Positions 7,248 through 16,308 are shown, counted from the stretch's first letter. The stretch: 64,000 nt of DNA from Pseudanabaena yagii GIHE-NHR1 (GCF_012863495.1 NZ_JAAVJL010000001.1:868001-932000); one strand, 5' to 3'. Numbers and translations are program-made. Notes: generated from the sequence alone by a model not told the origin.

Positions 7248-8615
7248 ATGACCACTTCATCTTATCCATTAGCTGATAATCTCAAGGATGCCTATCGTGT
7301 TTGCGATGTAGTTCCACTTAAAGATTTAGCTCTTGAGCAGTATTATGTCGATCTGTCAGGGACACGCAAAAATAATGCAATTTCTGCTATTAGCCAAATT
7401 TTAGAAGATCAACAGGCAGAAGATTTTTGCACAATTTTGTTTACAGGGCATCGTGGCGGCGGTAAGAGTACAGAGCTAAATCATATTCAAAAACAATGGG
7501 AAGCTGACTATAAGGTCATGTATGTTGACATTGAGGTCGATGCTGATCCTAATGATTTTGAGTATACTGAAATTTATTTATTAGCGATTAAATGGATCGA
7601 ATTTGAACTACGAAAAGAAGGTTTGAAGTTTGATGCACAATTATTCAAAAATTTTGAAGATTGGTTTAAAGAGGTTATCGAGGAAACAGAGGAATCTGTA
7701 GAAAAATCAGTTTCAATGCAGGGCGAGTTAACTTTGCAGTCAGAGATTCCATTTGTACCGCCTTTTTTGGCGAAATTATTAGTTAAACTTTTGGCTCAAA
7801 TCAAAGGTTCTGATAAGCGTAAACGAGTCATTAGACAAACTTTAACTCAAGATATTTCAAGATTAAAATTTGACATTAATTTATTGTTAAATGATGGGCT
7901 AAAAAAATGGCGGCGTAAGTTTCCAAGTTGCAAAGGATTTTTGATTGTTTTTGATGGATTGGATAAATGTCCTTCGGCTGTGGCAGAAAAATTATTTATT
8001 GATAATGCCAAGTTTCTTAAGAGCTTGGAATGTACAGTTGTTTATACTGCGCCTATTTCTGTGGTTTATTCCCCAAAGAATGCTAGTAATTTCTTTGAGA
8101 ATTTCCATGTAATTCCTATGATCAATATTTACAATTATGATCCTAGTAGTGGCAATGTTGAACTTGAATATAATCAAAATGGATTGGATGCGGTCGCTAG
8201 TCTAATTGAGAAGCGATTACAAGTAGATGCCATTTTTGAGTCGCGTAATGAGTTGTTGGAATTAGCAAAATATAGTGGCGGTCATGTTCGTCAAGTCATG
8301 CAACTGGTACGTGGTGCAATTCAACACGCAAGAACTAATCGTCGTTCTAAGGTTAATTTAGAGGATATAAATTATTCAATTAATCAATTGCAATTTACTT
8401 TTGAAAGGCTAATCCCAACTGAGCATTATCCAGTTTTAGCACAAATTTATCTAACTAAGGATGCACCAAGAGATGAGATGGGACAATTGATGTTATTTAA
8501 TATTTCGGTATTTGAATATAATGGTCTAAGTCGATGGAATTATCCTAATCCAGTGGTGATTAGAAGCCGTTTATTCCAGAGAGCTTTAGAGGATTATCGA
8601 TCTAAAAATCCGTAG
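7248..8615 (+). CDS. P-loop ATPase of unknown function, partner of downstream TPR protein
   Basis: The 455-residue protein has Walker A GHRGGGKST (G67-T75, K73) and a Walker B-like strand FLIVFDGLDK at 231-240. An acidic helical insert lies between them (about 115-200, with EEVIEETEES-type text). A winged-helix-like C-terminal region contains GGHVRQVMQLVRGAI and the ending NGLSRWNYPNPVVIRSRLF, seen in several cyanobacterial AAA/STAND-like ATPases. No membrane helix is obvious. The next gene, 126 bases downstream, begins with a related fold that lacks the P-loop. A regulatory or conflict-related ATPase is possible, but that is inference. Confidence 0.75.
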   Translation: MTTSSYPLADNLKDAYRVCDVVPLKDLALEQYYVDLSGTRKNNAISAISQILEDQQAEDFCTILFTGHRGGGKSTELNHIQKQWEADYKVMYVDIEVDADPNDFEYTEIYLLAIKWIEFELRKEGLKFDAQLFKNFEDWFKEVIEETEESVEKSVSMQGELTLQSEIPFVPPFLAKLLVKLLAQIKGSDKRKRVIRQTLTQDISRLKFDINLLLNDGLKKWRRKFPSCKGFLIVFDGLDKCPSAVAEKLFIDNAKFLKSLECTVVYTAPISVVYSPKNASNFFENFHVIPMINIYNYDPSSGNVELEYNQNGLDAVASLIEKRLQVDAIFESRNELLELAKYSGGHVRQVMQLVRGAIQHARTNRRSKVNLEDINYSINQLQFTFERLIPTEHYPVLAQIYLTKDAPRDEMGQLMLFNISVFEYNGLSRWNYPNPVVIRSRLFQRALEDYRSKNP

Positions 8616-8638
8616 TAATTAGTTTGTTGGAATTAAAA

Positions 8639-8729
8639 TGTAGGATGGGTTGGAGATCGCGTAACCCATCATCTTGCTCAAAATTTATGCATTACGTTGC
8701 ACTTCATCTTTGAATTGGCGCATCCTACA
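8639..8729. repeat. Intergenic repeat ending in tgtaggatg / catcctaca
   Basis: Outer arms tgtaggatg and catcctaca bound a 91-base unit that also contains the inner pair gatgggtt / aacccatc. This 'GTAGGATGGGTT' type of text recurs in many bacterial genomes as a dispersed repeat. It fills most of the gap between the ATPase and TPR genes. Confidence 0.55.
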
Positions 8730-8741
8730 AATAATTAAACT

Positions 8742-10493
8742 ATGAACGATTTTGATAACGAGAATAATAATAAGCCTGATTTTGCGGTGATGAATCGTCA
8801 AGAGATTCAGGAATTGTTGTCTTTGTTGGATTTGTCGGATGGGTTTACAGTTGCGCTGGCGGAATGTAATTTTTGGCAGGATGGGGTGGCGTTGGTGGCG
8901 GCGCTGAATGAAGAGATTGCGGCTGATCCTGAGTGGGCAGAGTTGCAGATTGTGGATTGGGAGTTTAATGATCCTGAGTTGCGGTATTTGTTGGATGAGT
9001 TGACGCAGCGTTTGGCGACATTACCGCGACAGGAGGGGAAGAAGTTAATCTTGGTGTTGCGAGGTTTGGAAAATGCGATCGGGGTAGTGGGTGATTATCC
9101 TAAATTTTTGGTGGATCTCAATTTTGTGCGGGATGCCTATATCAAGAATGTGCCGTATCCTGTGCTGTTTGTGTTACCTGACTATGCAATTACTAGGTTT
9201 GCTCAGTTTGCAGGGGATTTTTGGGCATGGCGATCGGGGGTATTTAAGTTTCAGACTACGCAGGAAGCAAGAGAGTTTGCAGAAGCAAAAACTATTAACT
9301 CAGATCGAATTATTGGTAGTTATATTAAACCTGAAAAACAAGAACGCATTGATCTATTACATCGGCTCTTAATGGAAACTAAACCCTCTGGCTCGAAGCC
9401 AGAGTCTAATAGCAATGCTGCAAGTCAAATCAATATTTTGATTGAATTAGGAATTGCTTACCGTAGTTTGAGTGAGTTTAATCAAGCTATTGAGTTTCAT
9501 CAGCAAGCATTAGCACTATCTCGAAAGATAAGTGATCGCAATGGTGAAGCAGCTTCTCTCAATAGTCTAGGGCTTGCTTACAATTCATTAGGGCAGTACC
9601 AGCAAGCGATTCAGTTTTTTCATCAATCTCTAGACATTTCTAGAGAAATTGGTGATCACAATGATGAAGCAGCTTCTCTCAATAATCTAGGGCTTACTTA
9701 CAATTCACTAGGACAGTACCAGCAAGCGATTCAGTTTTTTCATCAATCTCTAGACATTTCCAAAGAAATTGGTGATCGCAATTGTGAAGCATCTTCTCTT
9801 TGTAATCTGGGAGATGCTTACAATTCATTAGGGCAGTACCAGCAAGCGATTCAGTTTTTTCAGCAGTCTCTGAAAATTTTCAGAGAAATTGGGAATCTAG
9901 ACTTTGAAGCAAATGCTCTTGTCAATCTAGGCATTGCTTATCATTTCCTAGGGGAATACCAGCAAGCGATTCAGATCTATCAGCAGTCTCTGAAAATCAA
10001 AAAAGAAATTGGTGATCGCAATGGTGAATCAAATGCTCTTGGCAATCTAGGGCTTGCTTACGATTCACTAGGTCAGTATCGGCAAGCAATTCAGTTTTAT
10101 CAGCAGCAACTGGAAATTTGTAGAGAAATTGATGATCGCAATGGTGAAGCAAATGCTCTCAATAACTTGGGAATTGCTCTCCAAGCATTAGGTCGCAGAA
10201 GTGAGTCCATAGAGGCTTTCAACGCTTCAAGAAAAATATTTGAAGAATTGGGACTTTATCATAAGATTCAGGATTCAGGTAAATCCTTTGCACCGCTAGA
10301 AACTGTTGCCAAAGAACCTAAGCGTTTCCAAATTAAAGATGAACCAGAGGAATTGCCAGACTGGTATAAGAAGTCGCTACCAGCTCCTAAACCCACACCC
10401 CGCAAACGTCCCCGTCGCAAAAATCTCTTTCAGAAAATCTTTAATTGGTTCCACCGCATTTGGACTAAGTTGTGGGGGGAAGCAAGAAATTGA
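8742..10493 (+). CDS. TPR protein with degenerate ATPase-like N-terminal domain
   Basis: The 583-residue protein has three parts. Residues 1-220 resemble a P-loop fold without Walker A; LILVLRGLENA is a Walker B-like strand and VPYPVLFVLPDYAIT a following sensor-like strand. Residues about 228-510 are seven 40-residue TPR units with the pattern LGLAYNSLGQYQQAIQFF, encoded by nearly identical 120-base repeats. The tail (about 520-583) is basic and Pro-rich (KPTPRKRPRRKN) with a hydrophobic end. The N-terminal coding sequence is strikingly T/G-rich (ttg, gcg codons), unlike the TPR part, so the gene is a mosaic. It probably acts with the upstream ATPase as scaffold or sensor. Confidence 0.78.
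   Translation: MNDFDNENNNKPDFAVMNRQEIQELLSLLDLSDGFTVALAECNFWQDGVALVAALNEEIAADPEWAELQIVDWEFNDPELRYLLDELTQRLATLPRQEGKKLILVLRGLENAIGVVGDYPKFLVDLNFVRDAYIKNVPYPVLFVLPDYAITRFAQFAGDFWAWRSGVFKFQTTQEAREFAEAKTINSDRIIGSYIKPEKQERIDLLHRLLMETKPSGSKPESNSNAASQINILIELGIAYRSLSEFNQAIEFHQQALALSRKISDRNGEAASLNSLGLAYNSLGQYQQAIQFFHQSLDISREIGDHNDEAASLNNLGLTYNSLGQYQQAIQFFHQSLDISKEIGDRNCEASSLCNLGDAYNSLGQYQQAIQFFQQSLKIFREIGNLDFEANALVNLGIAYHFLGEYQQAIQIYQQSLKIKKEIGDRNGESNALGNLGLAYDSLGQYRQAIQFYQQQLEICREIDDRNGEANALNNLGIALQALGRRSESIEAFNASRKIFEELGLYHKIQDSGKSFAPLETVAKEPKRFQIKDEPEELPDWYKKSLPAPKPTPRKRPRRKNLFQKIFNWFHRIWTKLWGEARN
9386..9404. repeat. Small palindrome inserted in the TPR gene
   Basis: ctctggct-cga-agccagag is a perfect 8-base-arm hairpin located exactly at the junction of the ATPase-like domain and the TPR array, encoding SGSKPES. 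Palindromes of this type are common intergenic repeats in cyanobacteria, so it may be an insertion tolerated in the linker. Confidence 0.5.
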
Positions 10494-10556
10494 GATCCCC
10501 GACTTTTTTCTTTGCTAGCATAGATTCCTTTTGTCAGCCATAAAAAATCGGGGATC
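10494..10556. terminator. Inverted repeat after TPR gene (gatccccga...tcggggatc)
   Basis: Arms gatccccgactttttt and aaaaaatcggggatc begin directly after the TGA stop of the TPR gene and are separated by about 32 bases. The base-paired foot could act as a terminator or a boundary hairpin. The large loop and lack of a 3' T run make the call tentative. Confidence 0.4.
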
Positions 10557-10603
10557 TGGGTCAGTATTGACAAATCGATATAGATTGGTACAACACTCAG
10601 TAG

Positions 10604-12529
10604 TTAAGCCAAATATTTCTCCAAAGCCGCTTCCACAATATCCTTCATCGATGAACCTTGTTCTTCGACAGCTTTCTTGAGAAGCTCAAAGGACTTAGCA
10701 GAAAGAGTGACACGATGGCGAACATCGCGGCGCTTACCTTTGGCTTTTTCCTCAGGCAGTTCCGATACATAGGTTTCTGCAAACTGGCGAAGATCCTCGA
10801 TGCCTTTGCGATCGCAAAAATCACCAAAGCTTTCATCTTCTACGCGATCCTTCTTGAAATAGAAGAACAGAGGTTCTAAACCTTTCTCCAGATTATTGAT
10901 ATGGAGACGTTGCACATAGGGCTGAGCTAAACGAGTGGAATTAAAACTACCACCTAGCCAAACCTGATATTCATCGACAGCACTACCAACAAAGGCAAGT
11001 TCTGCCATGTAGGGACGGGCGCAACCATTGGGGCAGCCTGTGATGCGAGTGACAAAGGTTTCATCTTCCAAACCTAAACGCACCAACAATTTACGAATCC
11101 TTGCCAAAATATCAGGCAAAGCGCGTTCTGACTCCGCGATCGCTAGTCCACAAGTTGGGAAAGCAGGACAAGCCATCGAGTAACGCACCAAGGTATCGAT
11201 CTGGTCAGGGGCTAAAATACCGCAGCGATCGAGGATTTTCTGGATTTCTTCTTTCTCATCGGCAGCAATTTCGGTAATCAGTAAATTCTGATTAGGGGTC
11301 AAGACAAAATCATGGTGGAATTTTTCGCTAATTTCTCGCAAGGCCGTTTTTAGTTGTAAACCTTCGCGATCAAGTACACGACCACTTTCAATGGAGACTC
11401 CGACAAAATACTTGCCATCACCCTGCTCATGCCAACCCAGATAATCTTGATATTTGAAAGGAGGCAATTCACGGGAATCTGCAAGTTTTGTTGGATAATA
11501 CTCCAACAAAACTTGCTTGAATTTCTCCACGCCCCATTCTTCCAAAATATACTTGAAGCGGGAGTGACGACGATTATGGCGATCGCCATAGTCACGTTGC
11601 AAAGCAACAATCGCCTTCACCAGATCGTAAACCTTTGCGACAGGGACAAAACCAATGCTGTCGGCAATCCGCACAATCGTCGCATCATTATTATGGGCGC
11701 GACCTAAACCACCACCAACATAGACGTTAAAGCCTTCTAACTCATTAGCCGCATTGGTAATTACCACCAACGACAAATCATTGGTATAGAGATCAACGGA
11801 GTTATCACCAGCAACAGCGATCGCAATTTTAAATTTGCGGGGTAAATACTGTGTGCCATAGATTGGCTCAATATCGCTGATATTGGTTTTCGCAGTTCCT
11901 GCACCTTGACGCTTTCTTGCTTCAGTTACCTCTGGTGCTTCCGATGCTGTCACCGCCACTTCACCATCAAGCCAAATATCGTAATAGGCTCCTGCCTGTG
12001 GTGCTAGCAAATCGGCAAGCTTAACTGCATATTCCCGCGCATAGTCGTATTCAGGCTTATTTTTAAATGGGGCAGGTGGAGCCATTACGTTACGGTTAAT
12101 GTCACCGCAAGCACCCACAGTCGATCCCATATTCTTGGTGATATCAACGATTACCGCCTTGAGATTTTCCTTAAGAATCCCGTGAAGCTGGAATCCCTGT
12201 CTAGTCGTGGCGCGTAAAGTGTGATTGCCATAGCGATCGCTTAATTTATCCAAAGCGACGTACAACTGCCAAGGAATAAACCCTCCGGGGCTACGAGTCC
12301 GCAACATCATACTGTATTGGGCTTCTTCCCCTTTTGCCTTTGCCTTTTCTAAATCCCGATCTTTTTGTTGATAAGAACCATGAAACTTTAAGATTTGAAT
12401 CCCATCTTGACTGAAAAATGGATTGCCATCATTTAATTCAGTGTCGATAGGACCTCGCAAAAAGTTACTTTTTTGCTTGAGGACTTCAACCTTTGATACT
12501 TTGCCAGTATTAATCAGATTATTTGTCAT
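10604..12529 (-). CDS. sir: Ferredoxin-sulfite reductase
   Basis: The 641-residue protein reduces sulfite to sulfide with six electrons from ferredoxin in assimilatory sulfur metabolism. Siroheme/4Fe-4S ligands are present: C454 and C460 in CPAFPTC, and C499 and C503 in TGCPNGC. KFHGSYQQKDRD near 48-59 and TRQGFQLHG near 109-117 point to sulfite rather than nitrite reductase. Residues about 590-641 form an extra basic tail (GKRRDVRHRVTLSAKS, then KKAVEEQGSSMKDIVEAALE) that resembles a ribbon-helix-helix segment and is not needed for catalysis. A TATAAT box and a 16-base inverted repeat lie just upstream. It is monocistronic. Confidence 0.92.
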   Translation of the reverse strand: MTNNLINTGKVSKVEVLKQKSNFLRGPIDTELNDGNPFFSQDGIQILKFHGSYQQKDRDLEKAKAKGEEAQYSMMLRTRSPGGFIPWQLYVALDKLSDRYGNHTLRATTRQGFQLHGILKENLKAVIVDITKNMGSTVGACGDINRNVMAPPAPFKNKPEYDYAREYAVKLADLLAPQAGAYYDIWLDGEVAVTASEAPEVTEARKRQGAGTAKTNISDIEPIYGTQYLPRKFKIAIAVAGDNSVDLYTNDLSLVVITNAANELEGFNVYVGGGLGRAHNNDATIVRIADSIGFVPVAKVYDLVKAIVALQRDYGDRHNRRHSRFKYILEEWGVEKFKQVLLEYYPTKLADSRELPPFKYQDYLGWHEQGDGKYFVGVSIESGRVLDREGLQLKTALREISEKFHHDFVLTPNQNLLITEIAADEKEEIQKILDRCGILAPDQIDTLVRYSMACPAFPTCGLAIAESERALPDILARIRKLLVRLGLEDETFVTRITGCPNGCARPYMAELAFVGSAVDEYQVWLGGSFNSTRLAQPYVQRLHINNLEKGLEPLFFYFKKDRVEDESFGDFCDRKGIEDLRQFAETYVSELPEEKAKGKRRDVRHRVTLSAKSFELLKKAVEEQGSSMKDIVEAALEKYLA

Positions 12530-12576
12530 GGTTCAACTATCGAGACTTAATGTAATTTAGTTTTCTTTGCCCCACC

Positions 12577-12600
12577 ATTATACCCCGATAATCCTATCGG
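12577..12600 (-). promoter_or_regulatory. sir promoter -10 and adjacent inverted repeat
   Basis: On the minus strand a perfect TATAAT (12577-12582) lies 47 bases before the sir start codon. Three bases upstream is the inverted repeat CCGAT-aggatt-ATCGG (12585-12600), covering the -35 to -10 spacer. No good -35 hexamer is visible, so transcription may need an activator or be blocked by a repressor at the repeat. This is inference from position alone. Confidence 0.42.
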
Positions 12601-12631
12601 AATTAGGATGAAGTTTACAAAAAGCAATCCA

Positions 12632-12662
12632 AAAAAAGACGATGCTAAGCATCGTCTTTTTA
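12632..12662. terminator. Intrinsic terminator after the first amt gene
   Basis: The stem gacgatgc / gcatcgtc with a TAA/TTA loop is flanked by A7 on one side and T5 on the other, so on the minus strand it ends in seven T residues. It lies 32 bases past the amt stop and can also stop transcripts from the opposite direction. Confidence 0.85.
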
Positions 12663-12693
12663 AATAGTTGCAATAAGTAGCTAATTCAATAAA

Positions 12694-14202
12694 TTAACTC
12701 TCACTTTCCTTACCAAAACCTGGATAAGCTTCCATACCATGTTCAGAAATATCCAGACCCTTAAATTCCTCTTCCTCGGATACTCGAATACCACCTGTAA
12801 TGATAGAAATTACATACCAAGCAATGAAGCTAAATAAAACTGTGAAGCCACCAACAGCAATAAATCCAACAAACTGATACCACAGTTGCTCAAAACCACC
12901 ACCAAAGAATAGTCCAGCTTTAGGGGCAGGGGCTGCACCAAACTCTCCTGCTTTGCTAAATAGTCCTACAGCCAAAGTTCCCCAAGCTCCACAAACAAGG
13001 TGAACAGATGTCGCACCTACAGGATCATCAATCTTGAGAGAATCAAAAAATCCAACTGCAAAAACAACAATCACACCAGCAACAGCACCAATTATTGCAG
13101 CGCTAGGCATATCAACAAAAGCACATGATGCAGTAACACCAACCAATCCAGCCAAGATGCCATTAACAATCATTGAAAGATCTGGTTTGCCTAAGTAAAG
13201 CCAAGCTACAATCGTCGCCGCAATCCCACCTGTGGAAGCTGCCATGTTTGTGGTTAGAGCAATATGAGCAATGAGCTTACCATTAGCATCCATTGTGGAA
13301 CCTGGGTTAAACCCAAACCATCCTAACCATAGAATCAAACAACCTAGAGTTGCTAAACCCATATTGTGACCAGGGATCGCTCTTACTTTTCCATCCGCAC
13401 TATATCTGCCTAATCGAGGGCCAAGTACAGCCGCACCGACCAAAGCGCCCCAGCCGCCAACAGTATGCACAACAGTGGAGCCTGCAAAGTCATAAAATCC
13501 CATTTTGGCTGCCCAGCCACCACCCCAGATCCAGTGACCTGTGATTGCATAGGAAACCCCTACTAGTAAAAAGCTAAAGATCAAAAAGGCAACAAACTTA
13601 ATTCGCTCAGCAACAGCACCTGAAACGATCGTTGCGGCGGTTCCTGCAAATACCAGTTGGAACAAGAATTTGGCTTCTAGGGGAATACTTGTCCAGTTGA
13701 GAGCAGAAAAGTCTCCTTTATAGGCATCACCGATCGCAGGACTATTATCAGCCCCAGAAATAAAGAAGCCTTTCAAACCGATGAAGGCATTACCATCATC
13801 GTTACCAAACATAAATCCAAACCCGATCGCCCAATAGGCAATCGTAGCGATCGCAAATACAACTAAGTTCTTAGTAAGAATATTGACTGCATTTTTTCGG
13901 CGACAAAAACCAGACTCGACCAATGCAAAACCAGCATTCATAAAAAACACTAAAAAAGCCGCAATAACGACCCAAAGGGTGTCTAGAGTTGCATCGAGAG
14001 CACTTACACTAGCTTTAACATCATCTATTGTCGGTGCAGCAGGAGGAGCCGTAGTCTGAGCAGTGGCTGCATAAATCCAAAAAACACCAATAATCGCTGC
14101 TAGAGGTACACAAGCAGTCCAGTTGACTGAACTCCTGAGCCTCTTCTTGTGATTTGACTTGTAAACCAACACTTTAGAGTTCTCCTCGTTGAAGTAATGC
14201 AA
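12694..14202 (-). CDS. amt: Ammonium transporter Amt (first copy)
   Basis: This is a 502-residue Amt/Mep/Rh channel protein for uptake of ammonium across the plasma membrane. After a basic N-terminus and hydrophobic signal/anchor (ending ATAQTTAP), eleven membrane helices follow. The pore histidines are present in [12 protein letters not shown] and [13 protein letters not shown], and [17 protein letters not shown] matches the first conserved helix pair. The C-terminal cytoplasmic tail ([15 protein letters not shown]) is the region that meets PII proteins in this family. A perfect NtcA-type site lies 59-72 bases upstream, so expression under nitrogen limitation is likely. A second amt gene lies directly upstream on the same strand. 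Confidence 0.93.
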   Translation of the reverse strand: MHYFNEENSKVLVYKSNHKKRLRSSVNWTACVPLAAIIGVFWIYAATAQTTAPPAAPTIDDVKASVSALDATLDTLWVVIAAFLVFFMNAGFALVESGFCRRKNAVNILTKNLVVFAIATIAYWAIGFGFMFGNDDGNAFIGLKGFFISGADNSPAIGDAYKGDFSALNWTSIPLEAKFLFQLVFAGTAATIVSGAVAERIKFVAFLIFSFLLVGVSYAITGHWIWGGGWAAKMGFYDFAGSTVVHTVGGWGALVGAAVLGPRLGRYSADGKVRAIPGHNMGLATLGCLILWLGWFGFNPGSTMDANGKLIAHIALTTNMAASTGGIAATIVAWLYLGKPDLSMIVNGILAGLVGVTASCAFVDMPSAAIIGAVAGVIVVFAVGFFDSLKIDDPVGATSVHLVCGAWGTLAVGLFSKAGEFGAAPAPKAGLFFGGGFEQLWYQFVGFIAVGGFTVLFSFIAWYVISIITGGIRVSEEEEFKGLDISEHGMEAYPGFGKESES

Positions 14203-14260
14203 TCATGCCAATGCAAAGATTAATGAAATCAATCACATCAGATTTAAGTACCCCTATTTT

Positions 14261-14274
14261 GTATAGGCTTATAC
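14261..14274 (-). promoter_or_regulatory. NtcA-type site upstream of first amt gene
   Basis: GTA-taggctta-TAC is an exact GTAN8TAC palindrome, the cyanobacterial NtcA operator. It lies 58 bases from the amt start codon. About 20 bases downstream on the minus strand is TGATGT, a weak TAN3T-like -10 box, giving the arrangement of NtcA-activated promoters. Confidence 0.65.
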
Positions 14275-14398
14275 GGAAATCTGTGGTATATGCATTCTTC
14301 AGAGATAAGAAAGCAACGAAAAAATACAATTAAGACCATAGATAATCATTTAACTCTATCTATGCCGTATTGAGTTTCGATAACAAAAACTAATCAAA

Positions 14399-14563
14399 TA
14401 ATTAACGTCAGTTCTGGTTTGCCAACTTTACAAGCCCAGACACAAGGGCTTTGAGTTTGTTACACAAACCCTCTTTCAAAGCGCAAAATTAAAAGCCTTG
14501 CTTAGCAAGGCTTTTAATTTTGCGCTTTGAAAATTTGCCAGCTTAAACCGAATTGACGTTAAT
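14399..14563. repeat. MITE-like element with AACGTCA terminal inverted repeats
   Basis: The ends taattaacgtcagttctggtt and, inverted, taattaacgtcaattcggttt enclose about 165 bases with no ORF. Inside are the hairpin modules also found at 5540-5660: ctttgag...ctctttcaaag and a stem with 28-base arms around aaaagccttgc tta gcaaggctttt (14474-14532). Complete ends on both sides, non-coding content and a second partial copy suggest a miniature transposable element lying between the two amt genes. Confidence 0.65.
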
Positions 14564-14575
14564 TACTATCCCAAT

Positions 14576-14616
14576 AACTAAGGATGGGTGGCTAATATAG
14601 CCACCCATCCTTAGTT
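14576..14616. terminator. Palindrome downstream of the second amt gene
   Basis: Arms of 19 bases, aactaaggatgggtggcta and its complement, flank the loop ATA. It lies about 45 bases past the stop codon of the second amt gene on the minus strand. There is no T run, so its use as a terminator is only presumed. Confidence 0.5.
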
Positions 14617-14661
14617 AAGTATTTAAATATACTTCCTAGAAACTGTAATTAGCTAGTAAGG

Positions 14662-16308
14662 TTAACCTTCAGAAGAAGATCCTTGGCTGATGAATACTCC
14701 AGAACCAAACTCGCTACCATAACCCTCTTCACCATGAATAGGTAAGTCGATACCTTGTTCTTCGATCGAAGGGGCTACTCTCAAATCCATAAATAACTTG
14801 AGAATGAACAGGATCACAAATGTAGCAACTGCCGAAAATATATAGGTAGTTGCTACACCATAAAACTGAATCAAAATTTGACCAGGATTACCGTCTAACA
14901 AACCTAAACTGATTTCTGCACCCTTAGCGTCCTTCATCAGGTTGACAGCTTTAGTTGCAAATACACCAGTTAAAATTGCGCCAACAGTTCCACCAACACC
15001 GTGTACTGAGAAGGTATCAAGAGAATCATCAAATTTGAACTTAGCACGCAAGCTTACAGCGATAAAGCAACATACTGCTGTAATTGAACCAATCAAAATT
15101 GCACCAATGGGAGTAACGAAACCAGCAGCAGGAGTGACACCAACTAGTCCAGCTAGAAATCCGCTAGCAATACCAACGGCAGTTGGCTTACCACGAAGAA
15201 CCCATTCAACCAATAGCCAAGTGAGACCGCCAGCCGAAGTCGCAACACTAGTAGCCACAAATGCTACAGCAGCAAGAGGGCCTGCACTAAGGGCGCTACC
15301 TGCGTTAAATCCAAACCAACCAAACCAAAGCAACCCAATTCCTAACAAGACATAGGGAACGTTGTGGGGAGTATGTGGTCTTGTAGCAAAGTCTTTTCTT
15401 GCTCCAACTACTAAAACAGCAACAACTGCCGCCACACCAGAGCTAATGTGGACAACCGTGCCACCAGCAAAGTCTAAAGCACCAAGTTCACCTAGGAAAC
15501 CACGTCCCCAGACCATGTGCGCGAGAGGTGCGTAAACAAAAGTTGACCAGAGCAAAATAAACCAGAAGTAAGCCTTGAAGCTCATGCGTTCAACGATCGC
15601 ACCAGAAATCAGCGCTGGTGTAATGATCGCAAACATCATTTGGTAGACCATGAACACTGCATGGGGAATTGTTCCTGCATAGCCAATAGGATCCACATCA
15701 TCAAACTTAACTTTATTTAGAAAAGTCCAATCAAGCCCACCAATAAATTTTTCGATGCCCTGACCATAGCTAAACTCAGAAACCTTGGCTGTTACATCAA
15801 AGGCTAAGCTATAGCCCCAAAGTACCCAAGTAACACCGACAACTGCCATGAGCAATAGGCTCATCATCATCGTGTTCAGTACGTTACGAGTTCTAACCAA
15901 TCCACCATAGAAAAAGGCAAGACCAGGAGTCATCAACAATACAAGAGCTGCCGCTACCAACATAAAAGCGGTATCACCTGAATTGATTGGCGAAGCAGGA
16001 GGTGAGGGGGCTAAAAGTTTGTCAAGTGCTTCTTTCTGCTCCTTGCTTAAAGTGACAACATCACCTGATGGGGCTGCCTTGGGGGAAGGAGAAGCACTAG
16101 GAGAAGCAGTAGCTGTAGGACTAGGAGAAGCAGTAGCCGTAGGAGAAGTGGTTTCCGTAGGGCTGGCTGTAGGAGAAGGAGAAGTGGTTGCTTGTGCCCA
16201 AGTTTGACCTGTAAAAGGGAAACTCACTAACCACAAGACTAGCAACGCACTCAGTAGAAATTTTTTGATCACAGACTCTATCCTTTCACAAAGTTTTCTT
16301 GTCATCAC
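14662..16308 (-). CDS. amt: Ammonium transporter Amt (second copy) with Ser/Pro/Thr-rich N-terminal extension
   Basis: This 548-residue Amt protein starts with a clear signal peptide (residues about 15-40, LLSALLVLWLVSFPFTGQTW), followed by a low-complexity segment of SPTA/SPSP repeats (about 42-80) and then eleven membrane helices. Pore histidines occur in FAGGTVVHISSG and FSVHGVGG; GLVRTRNVLNTMMMS matches the canonical AmtB-like core. The C-terminal tail LPIHGEEGYGSEFG is present. It differs enough from its neighbour to represent another Amt clade, so the pair probably differs in affinity or regulation. The intracodon repeats of the N-terminal segment make its length slippage-prone. NtcA control is supported by a perfect site upstream. 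Confidence 0.93.
   Translation of the reverse strand: MMTRKLCERIESVIKKFLLSALLVLWLVSFPFTGQTWAQATTSPSPTASPTETTSPTATASPSPTATASPSASPSPKAAPSGDVVTLSKEQKEALDKLLAPSPPASPINSGDTAFMLVAAALVLLMTPGLAFFYGGLVRTRNVLNTMMMSLLLMAVVGVTWVLWGYSLAFDVTAKVSEFSYGQGIEKFIGGLDWTFLNKVKFDDVDPIGYAGTIPHAVFMVYQMMFAIITPALISGAIVERMSFKAYFWFILLWSTFVYAPLAHMVWGRGFLGELGALDFAGGTVVHISSGVAAVVAVLVVGARKDFATRPHTPHNVPYVLLGIGLLWFGWFGFNAGSALSAGPLAAVAFVATSVATSAGGLTWLLVEWVLRGKPTAVGIASGFLAGLVGVTPAAGFVTPIGAILIGSITAVCCFIAVSLRAKFKFDDSLDTFSVHGVGGTVGAILTGVFATKAVNLMKDAKGAEISLGLLDGNPGQILIQFYGVATTYIFSAVATFVILFILKLFMDLRVAPSIEEQGIDLPIHGEEGYGSEFGSGVFISQGSSSEG

Noticed and set aside
9424-10263. Regular 120-base repeats considered as CRISPR-like or satellite DNA
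   Set aside because: The period is 40 codons with strict TPR consensus, in frame within a protein; no spacer/repeat arrangement.
15983-16207. Plus-strand ORF with GEAVAVGEV repeats
   Set aside because: It is the antisense of the SPTATASPS low-complexity segment in the second amt gene.
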